64,000 nucleotides of DNA from Pyronema omphalodes (lineage: Eukaryota > Ascomycota > Pezizomycetes > Pezizales > Pyronemataceae). Positions 22,771 to 33,234 of the stretch are shown here, piece after piece; position 1 is the stretch's first letter; each line of letters begins with the position of its first letter. The notes below the pieces were generated by a model. The model saw only the letters and a program-made list of their open reading frames with translations, ran no database searches and was not told the DNA's origin. Location of the stretch: contig JAJJXM010000059.1 of the NCBI GenBank assembly GCA_024516155.1, forward strand, positions 62,001-126,000, written 5' to 3'. The position numbers and the translations under genes are program-made.

Positions 22771-23742
22771 TCACATTTCAGACGGATCATCAGCCTCTTC
22801 TTCGCTGATGGTCGCAATCTTTGCATGTCCAGAGTCAGTTTTGGCACGCTTGGTGCGTTCCTGTAGAGCCTCCCCTCTCTTTTTAATTCTGCAATTTTGG
22901 ATTTTGTGTCCAGTTAATCCACAATAAAAGCAGGAGTTCTCTTCAATGCTCGAGTATTGACGCTTTTTATTGGTTTTTGTTGCATGAAAGCACACTTCAG
23001 TGTTGTGGGTTGCCGACTGGCAATTCTCACACCACCTGTTGCCTTGATTTCGTTGAGTTCTGTTATTGTTGGACCAGCGTTGCTTCTCCGGGGTTGAGGA
23101 GAATCTTGGCTACTACTTGCAGAGTAGTAAGCATCGGTTTCTGCAGCTGGCTTAATACTGAGCTTCGTGACCTTCTCCTTTTCCTTGATGGCTTCAATGA
23201 CTGTCTCCACATTATCATTTCCCATCCGAAGAATTTCGATGGTAACGGCATAAGCCGGAGGAAGTGTTCGAAAAATATGAGATTTGAACACAGCATCCGA
23301 GAGTTCTTCAGCTGTTCCAGCTATCTGGTCCCGGATTTCCAACAGGGACGCTAGATAGTCACTAATTGAGACACCCGGTGACGGTCTCAAATCCTGAAAC
23401 TCTTGAAGTAGTGACTGTCGTCCCACTGCAGTACTAGCTGAATCACACTTCTTCGCAAGAGTTCCAAATCTCACAAGGATCGAAGCTTTTTGAAATATCT
23501 TTTCGAATGATAGGAGAACATGAGTTGTAGATTGCAGCTACAGCTTTCTCACGTCGCTGAATAAAATTATCCCGTCTCATTTGAGCAATGTTGCGTTCTG
23601 CCTCAGTTGCTCCTTCAGCAGCCAGATCCGGCAAAGTTTTCGTACCTTCAACAATCTCCCAAGCTGAAGTTGCTCGAAGCACTCGAGTGATGTCCGATTT
23701 CCAAGAGGAATAATTAGGTCCGGTGAGTGGGAAAGGATCCAT
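22771..23742 (-). pseudogene. gag: copia gag (frame-broken)
   Basis: ATG at 23742 begins MDPFPLTGPNYSSWKSDITR, a typical copia gag opening. Frame changes occur near 23,450-23,470 and 22,920-22,990. The middle block has SISDYLASLLEIRDQIAG and FRTLPPAYAVTIEIL. The nucleocapsid zinc knuckle CFYCGLTGHKIQNC (CX2CX4HX4C) lies at 22,891-22,932. Gag forms the cytoplasmic particle that packages the RNA. Confidence 0.88.
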
Positions 23743-23859
23743 CCGGATGTTTGAAGATGTTGTTGTCTGTTGAAGACATAGTGGCGTTGTGGTGAATTTG
23801 TTGTGGGGTTTTGTTGAAGATGAAAAAATATTTTGGTGTAATTGTAGCGGTTATGCGAA

Positions 23860-23871
23860 GGGCTCATAACC
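23860..23871 (-). other. Primer-binding site matching initiator tRNA-Met anticodon arm
   Basis: On the minus strand GGTTATGAGCCC lies directly inside the 5' LTR. Its complement GGGCTCATAACC is the anticodon stem-loop sequence of eukaryotic initiator tRNA-Met (CAT anticodon inside). Copia and Ty5 elements are known to prime from such an internal half-tRNA and not from the tRNA 3' end. Confidence 0.85.
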
Positions 23872-24041
23872 TATTAAACTGAGTTTGTAAAGTGAGTTAG
23901 ATTATTGTTAACGAACGGTTCTAACTACAGTTTATATACTGGGAACCGTACTCCTCCAAGCAACATGACCAGTACGGACATGGCTGTTTCAATATGTCCT
24001 TGTCATGTTGACTATTCAACATGACCGGTCCGTTTTCAACA
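23872..24041 (-). repeat. 5' LTR of the copia element (170 bp)
   Basis: Identical by eye to 18821-18990, and followed on the plus strand by the TAACA duplication. Confidence 0.93.
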
Positions 24042-24046
24042 TAACA
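24042..24046. other. Target-site duplication, right (TAACA)
   Basis: Matches 18816-18820; the host sequence then continues TATTACATTCGCAATA as in the sister units. Confidence 0.85.
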
Positions 24047-24925
24047 TATTACATTCGCAATAATCTCAAGGTACTTCGGTAAGTAAGATTTCTTACTTCT
24101 TCCAACTTATAAGTTTCTGGGGTAATTCAGTTACTAATGTCAAGCCCGCGGAGCGGGAAAAGAAAGTTGATGCGGCAAGTAGGCCAGGCCACCAGACGAT
24201 ATGTCAACGAGTTTTACCTAGAGAAAAAGTCAATCTCCACCGACCGTCAGGTAATCTACCACCTCCAACAAACCAGCCAAGAACAACGCCTTGAACGACG
24301 ACTCTATCGCTGACAAAATCCGCTTCAAAATGAATCCTATATTCAACCTGGTGGATGATCTATACATCCACCTTCTTCCACCTTTCGTGCAATTTGTGAA
24401 AGATTCTGGTGACAACAAGACATGTTACATTCGCAATAATTTCAGGGTACTTCGGTAAGTAAATTTCTTACTTGCAACTTATTGTTTCTCTGGGGTAATT
24501 CAATGACTAACAGAGCGAGAAGAGAAATTTGATGCAGAAAACAGACCAATAAACGATATGTCAGCGAGTTTTACCTAGAGATCTGGAAGCAAAAGCCAGC
24601 TTCCACCGACAGTCAGGTAATCTACCACCCCCACAAAGCTGCTAAACAACGCCTTCAAAGACGACTCCATAGCTGACGAAACCAGTTTCCAAACCTGCAA
24701 CGTCCTCAACACCGATGCCGATGCCGGACGCGAAAGTTTTATCCGAAATCTCTAAGCCTTCAGTAAATAATGTCGTATCTCAACGAATAATCCCCCTTCA
24801 ACATTCCATGACCTACCACAAGTTCACATCCAACGCCAGTCCATTGGAACTTCGAATGGTGAATAACTAAAACTCAACTCGACTTAACTCAACTTATCAA
24901 TGCTATCTAAAGTCGCAGATGGATA

Positions 24926-25150
24926 ATGGAAAAATGCTTGAACGGCGGATCCAGCTTGAGCTTGGCCTTTGCACTGGTTGCGCTGGCTTCGCTGCGGATA
25001 CTTCCCGGTGATTTGAGGACTGCAAATACTATGTACCAGTGTCCTCGAATCGGTACTCTTCTACATACGGTAGGAAATATTGGTGTGATTATGGAGTTGT
25101 GGAAAGTGGAGGATGTTCTATGGGCAGTGGGGTTGGCCTTCGATATCTAA
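24926..25150 (+). CDS. Small hypothetical ORF, least decayed copy in unit 3
   Basis: A 74-codon ORF with a hydrophobic N-terminal stretch, SLSLAFALVALASLRIL, that could be a signal peptide or membrane anchor, followed by PGDLRTANTMYQCPRIG. In units 1 and 2 the equivalent frame stops at TAG where this copy has CAG. It may be a downstream exon of the companion family. No domain is recognised and coding status is unproven. Confidence 0.25.
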   Translation: MEKCLNGGSSLSLAFALVALASLRILPGDLRTANTMYQCPRIGTLLHTVGNIGVIMELWKVEDVLWAVGLAFDI

Positions 25151-25913
25151 TCTCAGAGTGCTGTCGTACATATTTGAAATATCAAGGACCAGCTCGTAAA
25201 CCGATCTCAAATCTACATTGAAAACACTTAAGATCCTTCAATATGTCTCGCGTGAAGGCGAACTTGTCAGTTGCCTCCATTAACAAAGACGTATTTTTCA
25301 GTTGCCATATTACCTCACGGTTTACCTTCCAGCTACTGGAATCTCCAGATGTTTTTACTTACATAAATGCATAATGGTTAAAATAAAGCTGTATTTATCC
25401 AGCTCTTTTGCTTCAGAATTTCCTTCATGAGCCCTTTTAGGCCTGGTTAGCGTATGATTTGAATAACGATAAAAAAACATTCACATTTGGTCCATTTTCA
25501 GCTCAGCCCAGCATCACTGACATGTCGCGTGCCCTCAATCCAGCTGCAGGGCGTTTAACTACGGAGCAATTTCTTTTTTCCCGCCCTGATCGACAGCATT
25601 CCCTGTCCTCGGTTGCAACCGATATCAGCAGCGATAGTCACTCGCCTTTTTCAATTTCAACTCCGGGTTGTACAACCTCCGCATGTCTCTCGTGCTCAGC
25701 GACGATGTCTTTGATAGGAAATAGAATAATAGTGCACGCGGGAGTAGGCGAGACATGATCATATGTGTGTTCACTCAACTCCGATGCATCCCTGCGGGTA
25801 ATCGGCAATCAGTTATCGTTAAGTACGCGACTTTTGTACCTCTGTTGTTCACCATCAACTTATATCTCATCCTCTACCTTTACTTGTTTTTTCTCTGTTC
25901 GTTCATTGCATAA

Positions 25914-28750
25914 ATGGGCACATACGATCTTCCACACGCGTCTCCGCCTCGCGAACCAAAGCGTCGCTCCTTCCTAAGTGTCAACGCGTTACTGGGTCTT
26001 GCGGCTGCTTATACCGCTGTTTTTGTTCTTTATCCCGCGTATCGATTCTATGGCCATGGAGATGAACTTACCTTGACTACTGCTCAGCAACAGCAGTTTA
26101 ATGCAGATCTTGCAAGGTGTCAGGAGTTCCGCAAACCGCCTTTCTGGGAGGTTAAAAAGACTACGCCTAGTAACCGTGTCAACCCGCGTTACAGAACAAC
26201 GGAAAACGATAAGATTACAGTGCTGCAGAATGCTACGGTTTTCGATGGAGAGAAGTGGATTGGTTCGGTGGATTTGGTGATTGAAAAGGGAACTATTAGG
26301 GAGGTTGATGCAAACATCGCAAAACATAGGAGACAGGATGTGGAGGTTATTGATTTACAGGGCAAGATTGTTACCCCGGGATTGGTGGATGTGCACTCCC
26401 ACAGTGGTGTTGCTCCTTTCCCGGCCTTGAGAGGTTAGTAAATGAATCGCATATCGTTTTTGTTGATCAGAACTAATTATTCAATAGGAAGCGATGACAC
26501 GAATGAAGGAACTCAGATCGTGACTCCCTTTGCGCGTACCCTGGATGCGATTCATGTTTACGACCCCGCACATGCTCTTATCGCTTCAGGAGGAATCACA
26601 ACCTCGTTGATTCTCCCAGGCTCCGCAAATATCCTCGGTGGAGAAGCGTTCGCGATCAAAAACGCGGTGCCGGCCGATTCCCTGGTCGAGAGTATGCTTG
26701 TTGAACCTTCCACCGGTACCAACCGTACCAGATGGATGAAGATGGCATGGTATGTTGCAAATGTTCAATTTTGGCAATTTTGACCGGCTGAAACTAATAC
26801 ATGGATTGTTATCACTAGTGGAGAAAATCCCAAGCGTTCGCACCCGGCACAAGCTAGCACTCGTATGGGCTTATCTTGGAAGCTCAGGGAGCATCTATCT
26901 CAGGCTAAAGATGTCATGAAAACTGAGGATGCTTGGTGTGCTAGAGCTATGAGTAAGGATAAGAAGATCCGCCACAAGGCTGCGCTAGAGGGACTCGGTA
27001 TTGCGAATGAGAAGTACTGGGAGTTTACGACTGCTATGTTAAGGGGGCAGGTGCATGTTAACACTCATTGTTATGAGACGGTTGATATTGAGACTATGAT
27101 TCGCCACACGCATGAGTTTGGGTTCAGAATCTCTGCATTCCATCATGCATTGAGTTCGTGGAAGGTTGCGGGACTGCTTAGTAGCCAGGGATAGTAAGTG
27201 CTCGTGTGACTGTGGTTGAAGTAGAGTAGGATTACTAACGTTGCGTCATAGCCCGATCACTCAGGCCTTGTTTGCAGAACTAGGTCTTTACAAAAAGGAG
27301 GGATATGATGCGAACTTTTACGCCGGCAAGATCCTCCACGAGGCTGGTGTTCCTGTTGTTTACAAATCGGATCATCCGGTTACCAACGCCAAATACTTGC
27401 TTCAACAACCTCAGGCAGCTTACCAGTATGGACTTCCTGCGGATGTCGCCTTGCAATCTATCACCAGTACTGCCGCAAAAACTCTTGCCCTTGATGATAG
27501 GATTGGATACGTCCGCGAAGGCTATGATGCCGATCTTGTCGTCTGGGATTCTCACCCTCTCTCCACCGGTGCTATAAACCTCTCCAGGTGTCATCGATGG
27601 AAAGCCGACCTTGAACAGCACTGAGGTTGTCGCCAACCTTCCCAATGGAGGAGCTGATTTCTCTTACGAACTTCCTGCAGCGAATAGCAACATGACTGGA
27701 AAGTCCCTCGGAAAAGGAAAGGATTGACTATCATCCACGAATCAAGTCATCGTACATCCCATCACAGGAGATCTCTGCTTCTGAGTCTCTCACTTTAGTC
27801 ACCAACGGAACCCACGTTCTCTGTTAGCTGCCACCTGTGAACCACCCGCAGCTCGAACTATCGTCAAGGAAATTACTCTCGAGCATGGAACACTTACCCC
27901 ACCAGTTTACGACGTTTACGCCTTTCCTCCAACGCCCTCGGTCTTAGTGAATTGAGCAAGAGCAAATCCAACCCGCGACGGACCCCGCACCCACCGATCC
28001 CAACACCATCTCCAAAGCCCACTTTGGCCTCCACTTCCGGCTCCGACTTACTCCAGCGTGCACAGTTTGGTGGAGTCACCAAGATCATTACAACTAACAC
28101 CCCCCAACCCCAGCGGTGGCATCGTCCGGGGTATTTCCGCCGGTTTCTACGCCGCCGGTACCTCCGCTCTCGATGGTATCTGGCGCGAAAACGTAGCGCT
28201 TCCACGTCGTTATCGGCCAGTCCGCCCAAAAAAGCAGGCGACATGCATCTCCCGACAAATTGAAATCCTCAACACAGTACGATTCAAAACAACGGCACAC
28301 TTCCGATCGTCGTACACGCCGACAACAAAGACGACATCGCACAAATCATCCTCCTCTCTCTCGCCAGCATCCAAGAACTAAATTCACTATCTTCAACGCA
28401 GCGGAATCTTATCTTCTTGCCAAGGAACTCGCAGACGCAGGAATAGCCGTTATCTTAGGACCCTGGCGTTGTGCTCCGTCATCTTGGGAGGGTAGAAGAT
28501 GTCTCCCCGGTCCTCCGATGACGAAGAGTCCCGTTAAGGTGCTGGTAGATGCAGGTGTCATCGTTGGTCTTGCGATAGGAACTACTGATGATGATCTTAC
28601 GGTGCAGTTTACCGAGAGAAGCGGTTTGGGCGGGAAAAATATGCGGGATTACAGGAGGCACAGGCGTGGGGGTTGGTTAGTGGGAATGTTAAGAAGGCGT
28701 TGGCGTTGGAGGAGGTGAAGGGATGAGGTGGTTGTTTGGGAGGGAGTTCC
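25914..28750 (+). pseudogene. Amidohydrolase-family protein; C-terminal half frame-broken
   Basis: ATG at 25914 begins a protein with a basic start and a membrane segment (about residues 22-43, ALLGLAAAYTAVFVLYP). The amidohydrolase fold follows: GKIVTPGLVDVHSHSGV with the metal-binding HxH, GGITTSLILPGSANILGG, VHVNTHCYETVDIE, ISAFHHAL, and VPVVYKSDHPVTNAKYLL. Introns 26434-26487, 26750-26818 and 27194-27251 all have good splice signals and consistent phases. The first part is intact to about 27,580 (GYVREGYDADLVVWDSHPLS). Downstream, family blocks continue in shifting frames: VIDGKPTLNSTEVVANLP, FGGVTKIITTN, GGIVRGISAGFYAAGTSALD, IVVHADNKDD-like, and NAAESYLLAKELADAGIAV through about 28,700. 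At least six frame changes occur. Members hydrolyse C-N bonds and related bonds; substrate unknown. It may be a decaying gene or a badly sequenced one. Confidence 0.75.
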
Positions 28751-29423
28751 TGGAAGGGGGGGAAGGATGCTGGGGGTGGCGGGGTGTTAGGGTTTAGTGT
28801 GATGGAGGGTGTTAAAGGTTGATGTGGATGTGGATGTGGGGTGTCGGATGTGGGGATGTGGATAGCCTTTTATGGGAGGTCTCATTCTGGCTACAGAGTT
28901 GCTAATTTGTCTTATGGTGGACTTATTGTCGGTCGAGATATAAGACACTGGAAAATAATAATGATAATCAATGTATAGCTTTAAGGACAATCGAAATCAC
29001 TATATTAAAGTCTTCCATTTCTTATAGGTATGAGCCATGATCTTCCACATGATGTAACCTGTCCCGTGCTATTTTAGAAGTACTTGATCGCAAACCTCTA
29101 TCGCTGCGCCGTGGATAATATGTAATGATGAAATGTTTAAAAATGACAAATGATGTCCGAGATCTGGAATCCAAAATCCCAAGCCAAAACATATCAACCA
29201 TATCAACCATACCTACCTTATAAAACACATCTGCAACACAACAACCAGCATCCCTTCATAATCCAGCATTAACTACGAATACGAATATCTAGAAATCCTG
29301 ATATACTTAAATCATTCAAACTATTTCATAACATAACGCCGTGACTGTTTTTGGGGGGTTGTTAATTTTACACCCTTCAAAGCCTCTAGGTCCTCTGTAT
29401 GCGTCTAAGGACTATGTATACGT
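28751..29423. other. Stretch without a supported gene
   Basis: G/T-rich and A/T-rich sequence with short GGATGT repeats near 28,820-28,860. No gene or RNA is recognised. Confidence 0.5.
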
Positions 29424-29832
29424 ATCCTTCAATGCCTCAATCCTTTAATCCTTCATGCCTCAATCCTTTAATTCTTTAATCCTTTAATCCTTCAATCCTT
29501 CATCCCTGAATCCTTTAATCCTTTAAATCCTTTAATCCTTTAATCCTTTAATCCTTTAATCCTTTAATCCTTTAATCCTTTAATCCTTTAATCCTAATTA
29601 AATCCTTTAATCCTTTAAATCCTTTAATCCTTTAATCCTTTAATCCTTTAATCCTTTAAATCCTTTAATCCTTTAATCCTTTATCCTTTAATCCTTTAAT
29701 CCTTTAATCCTTCAATGCCCCAACCCTTTCATCCCTGAATCCCTGAACCCTCCAATCCTCCAATGCCTCAATGCCTCAATGCCCTGAACCCTTCATCCCT
29801 GAATCCTCCAATGCCTCAATGCCTCAATCCTT
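29424..29832. repeat. AATCCTTT-type tandem array with variants
   Basis: Mostly an 8-bp unit AATCCTTT, with frequent one-base variants at the edges (AATGCCTC, AATCCCTG). Followed by a G-rich GTGGGGGGA-type stretch at 29,880-29,960. Confidence 0.9.
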
Positions 29833-30029
29833 GGAGATAGGTATACTTATATAGAGTTACAAGCGAAGTGGCTGGGTGGGTGTGTGTGAGGGCGTGGATG
29901 GGTGGTGGTGTAGGGGGAGTGTGGGGGGGAGTGTGGGGGGAGTGGTGGGGGGAGTGTAGGGGGAGTGTACGCTCCTTCAACAAACTCTTAACGCAGGCTC
30001 GGTATAAGATTAGATATAATAAAAATCTT

Positions 30030-30172
30030 TCACATTTTCTTAGGAGTATTCTTATACCCCGGAAACCAGGGAAACTTCTTAGGAGTATTCTTATACCCCG
30101 GAAAGCCCCGGAAACCATGGAAACCAGGGAAACCAGGGAAACCAGGGGAAACCAGGGAAACCAGGGAAACCA
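30030..30172. repeat. Duplicated TTAGGAGTATTCTTATACCCC and GGAAACCA tandem tract
   Basis: A block of about 34 bp containing TTAGGAGTATTCTTATACCC occurs twice (about 30,040 and 30,079), followed by several copies of GGAAACCA. Confidence 0.8.
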
Positions 30173-30628
30173 TCGAACTTCCTATATCACATACAAAAAC
30201 TGTCAGGACCCCGGCAATGAACCCTTGCTTATGGACAGTAGACTTGTAACATGCTTAGACTGTTAGACTGGAATGTAAATAATTATTGATTAGAAAGCAT
30301 TGGGTTGTGGTTTGTTGTCTGTAGGTATGCTTGGGGTTAATACGTGAGGAGACGAGACGCCACGAGATGAAGACGGATCAAGACGTCGACAAGTCAACAC
30401 GAGGATGATGAATTACGAATCATTTCCTTTGCATTATCACAAGCCAAAACAATAACACAATAACACAATTTCCTATATCCCAGTTCCCAATTCCCAGTAC
30501 CCAGGTTATCCCCCGCTAGCTATAATTTCTCCTTCGCCTTTTATTATTTTTATTTTTATCGGCAATTATTCCAGACCCCCCCCCCCCATTCCCCACCTCC
30601 TAACAAAGCTATAGCTACAGCTACAGCT

Positions 30629-31052
30629 ACAGACATACAGACATACAGACATACAGACATACAGACATACAGACATACAGACATACAGACATACAGACAT
30701 ACAGACATACAGACATACAGACATACAGACATACAGACATACAGACATACAGACATACAGACATACAGACATACAGACATACAGACATACAGACATACAG
30801 ACATACAGACATACAGACATACAGACATACAGACATACAGACATACAGACATACAGACATACAGACATACAGACATACAGACATACAGACATACAGACAT
30901 ACAGACATACAGACATACAGACATACAGACATACAGACATACAGACATACAGACATACAGACATACAGACATACAGACATACAGACATACAGACATACAG
31001 ACATACAGACATACAGACATACAGACATACAGACATACAGACATACAGACAT
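30629..31052. repeat. 53 perfect copies of the 8-bp unit ACAGACAT
   Basis: The array is 424 bp, exactly 53 units, with no interruption visible. The unit has no stop codon in the minus frames, so it produces long artefactual ORFs repeating an eight-residue pattern. Confidence 0.95.
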
Positions 31053-31135
31053 AGTTGACAAACTAGAATTTTAAGGGTTGAGGTCCGGGACTGGGAACTG
31101 GAGCTGTAACTTGTGAGGATTTGGGATTTGAGATT

Positions 31136-31202
31136 GGGATTTGGGATTTGGGATTTGGGATTTGGGATTTGGGATTTGGGATTTGGGATTTGGGATTTGG
31201 GA
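31136..31202. repeat. GGGATTT tandem array
   Basis: About 9.5 copies of a 7-bp unit. It resembles a telomere-type repeat in form but is not the common fungal TTAGGG. Confidence 0.9.
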
Positions 31203-31345
31203 CTCGGGGGTGTTAATATGGAGGTATAATGGAAAGTTGCTGGTTGGGATGATGGGTTGGGTTGGAAGGATGGAGGGGATGGGATGGGATGAGGGGAGGA
31301 AGACGGGAGGAAAAACAAGAAGAAAGGGAACAAGAAAATAAAAAC

Positions 31346-31380
31346 CAGAGCCAGAGCCAGAGTCAGAGCCAGAGCCACAG

Positions 31381-31417
<37 letters not shown>

Positions 31418-31422
31418 CAGAT

Positions 31423-31459
<37 letters not shown>

Positions 31460-31470
31460 CAAAGCCAGAG
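31346..31470. repeat. AGAGCC tandem array
   Basis: About 20 copies of a 6-bp unit with a few single-base variants. Confidence 0.9.
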
Positions 31471-32082
31471 CCTAGAGTCCAAAAACACAGACACACACAC
31501 ACACAAACCAAACAATACAGAGACCAGCCTGCAGCGACCAGCCGTAGCGGCAGCCGTAGGGGGTGTTATACAATACTAAGCATTCCCTTCCAATTTCCAA
31601 ACCATAACACATACTTCATCGGTACAAAATCACTAGAAACATCTAGCTTAGTAGCTTAGTAGCTTAGTAGCTTAGTAGCTTAGTAGATTAGTAGCTTTTA
31701 TCAAGTTTCTGGATTTCAAATTGCAGTTTGGGATTTTCAGTTTTCAAATTCCAGTTGTAATTTAAGTTTAGGATTACTGTGAATGATGATGGATATTTTC
31801 AAGTTCCAAGTTCCAAATTTTAAGTTGGTATATGTATATCAAGATTCAAAATTCAAAAAAAAAAAAAAAAACAGGAATGATATTCCAGGTCCCAGGATAC
31901 AATGGCGCTAGATGGCAGATGGCAGATGGACGATGGCAGATGTGGTATGTGGTATGTGGTATATGGTATATAGTATATGGTATATCCCGAGGTCCAAAGG
32001 TCCAAAGGTCCAGAGATCTTGAGGTCCAGAGGTCTTGCCTTTGCCTTTGCCTTTGCCTTTATACTAAACCCACAAAATCAAA

Positions 32083-32296
32083 ATATCAAAAATCAAAATC
32101 AAAATCAAAATCAAATCAAATCAAAATCAAATCAAAATCAAAATCAAAATCAAATCAAATCAAATCAAAATCAAAATCAAAATCAAAATCAAAATCAAAA
32201 TCAAAATCAAAATCAAAATCAAAATCAAAATCAAAATCAAAATCAAAATCAAAATCAAAATCAAAATCAAAATCAAAATCAAAATCAAAATCAAAA
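32083..32296. repeat. AAAATC tandem array
   Basis: A 6-bp unit, irregular on the left (AAATC variants) and uniform on the right, ending in poly-A. Confidence 0.9.
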
Positions 32297-32579
32297 AAAA
32301 AAAAACAGGAATCCGGTGATCCGGTGATCTAGTAGCCCGTAGCCCGTAGGTCCGAACCGACAGACCACAGACCACAGACACCTAACTCCCATAACCAAAC
32401 CAAGACTTCTGAATTCAATTGAAAAGCATGGTATATGTAGTTTCTGAGTTTCTGAGTTTCTGAGTTTCTTCTATTCGGTACTGTTTAATCCGTCAAAGTC
32501 TGTCTATCTGGTTTCATTATCATTTCTAGTTGTTTTCTAGTTGATTTTCATATTATTGATATTGTTTTGAATTCTCGCT

Positions 32580-32700
32580 GTTGGTGTTGTTGGTGTTGTT
32601 GGTGTTGTTGGTGTTGTTGGTGTTGTTGGTGTTGTTGGTGTTGTTGGTGTTGTTGGTGTTGTTGGTGTTGTTGGTGTTGTGTGTGTTGGTGTTGTTGGTG
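32580..32700. repeat. TTGTTGGTG tandem array
   Basis: About 13 copies of a 9-bp unit, followed by degenerate TTTTGATTTTGATT sequence to 32,820. Confidence 0.9.
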
Positions 32701-32878
32701 TTTTGTTTTTTGATTTTGTTTTTTGTTTTTTGATTTTGATTTTTTTCGATTTTGATTTTTTTTTGATTTTGATTTTGATTGATTTTGATTTTTTTTGATC
32801 TTTGATTTTTTTTTTTTTTGGTGTCGTGGTGTTTCGTATTGATTTATGAGTAGAGTGTCGAATTATGGGGTAAGGAAA

Positions 32879-33089
32879 CTGTACCAACTGTACCAACTGT
32901 ACCAACTGTACCAACTGTACCAACTGTACCAACTGTACCAACTATACCAACTGTACCAACTATACCAACTGTACCAACTATACCAACTGTACCAACTATA
33001 CCAACTGTACCAACTATACCAACTGTACCAACTATACCAACTGTACCAACTATACCAACTGTACCAACTATACCAACTGTACCAACTGT
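32879..33089. repeat. CTGTACCAA array with alternating CTATACCAA
   Basis: A 9-bp unit. The first seven copies are uniform; from about 32,942 the units alternate regularly with a G-to-A variant, forming an 18-bp higher-order repeat. Confidence 0.92.
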
Positions 33090-33149
33090 ACTTACTTCGA
33101 ATCATGAACCATGAATCATGAATCATCAATCATGAATCTTGGGTTAACA

Positions 33150-33234
33150 TACGAGGTGCTGGACAAAAGTGACCGTCACCCCGCGCGGCGCTTAGCACAG
33201 AAAAGTGACGGTCACTTTTGTCCAGCACCTCGTA
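33150..33234. mobile_element. 85-bp fold-back element with 29-bp perfect inverted arms (MITE-like)
   Basis: Arms 33151-33179 and 33205-33233 are perfect reverse complements, starting ACGAGGTGCTGGACAAAAGT, separated by a 25-bp GC-rich loop. The arms are bounded by TA on each side, as expected for Tc1/mariner-pogo type insertion; an ACAT flank on both sides is an alternative duplication. No other copy was noticed in the window. Confidence 0.65.

Larger units (their letters stand above)
18821..24041 (-). mobile_element. Ty1/copia LTR retrotransposon, 5.2 kb
   Basis: Complete copia-type element on the minus strand: 170-bp LTRs at both ends, a primer-binding site, gag with a zinc knuckle, then protease, integrase, reverse transcriptase and RNase H in the copia order (integrase before RT), and a purine tract. 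It is flanked by TAACA duplications and splits tandem unit 3. The LTRs are identical by eye, so insertion was recent. The gag-pol frame is nevertheless broken at several points, including within the RT catalytic motif. Confidence 0.95.
24042..25530 (+). repeat. Tandem unit 3, right part, with internal duplication
   Basis: Continuation of unit 3 after the copia insertion. The exon-intron block ACATTCGCAATAAT...GGTAAGTAAGATTTC (24,051-24,250) is repeated at 24,425-24,620, an internal duplication with a step of about 0.37 kb absent from units 1 and 2. Anchors CGGCGGATCCAGCTTGAGC (24,943) and CAGCATCACTGACATGTCGCG (about 25,508) follow. Homology stops near 25,530 and no RING-H2 gene follows; the amidohydrolase gene starts instead. 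Confidence 0.75.

Noticed and set aside
31136..31202. GGGATTT array as an internal telomere remnant
   Set aside because: The unit differs from the usual fungal TTAGGG and lies among many unrelated arrays; nothing else indicates a chromosome end.
30556..31462. Long minus-strand ORFs encoding an eight-residue Cys/Val/Tyr repeat, with a Leu/Ala repeat beside it
   Set aside because: They are translations of the ACAGACAT and AGAGCC arrays; units lacking stop codons give long frames by chance. No start context, intron or domain.
29424..33089. Possible CRISPR array
   Set aside because: Units are 6-9 bp and contiguous without unique spacers, there are no cas genes, and the genome is eukaryotic.
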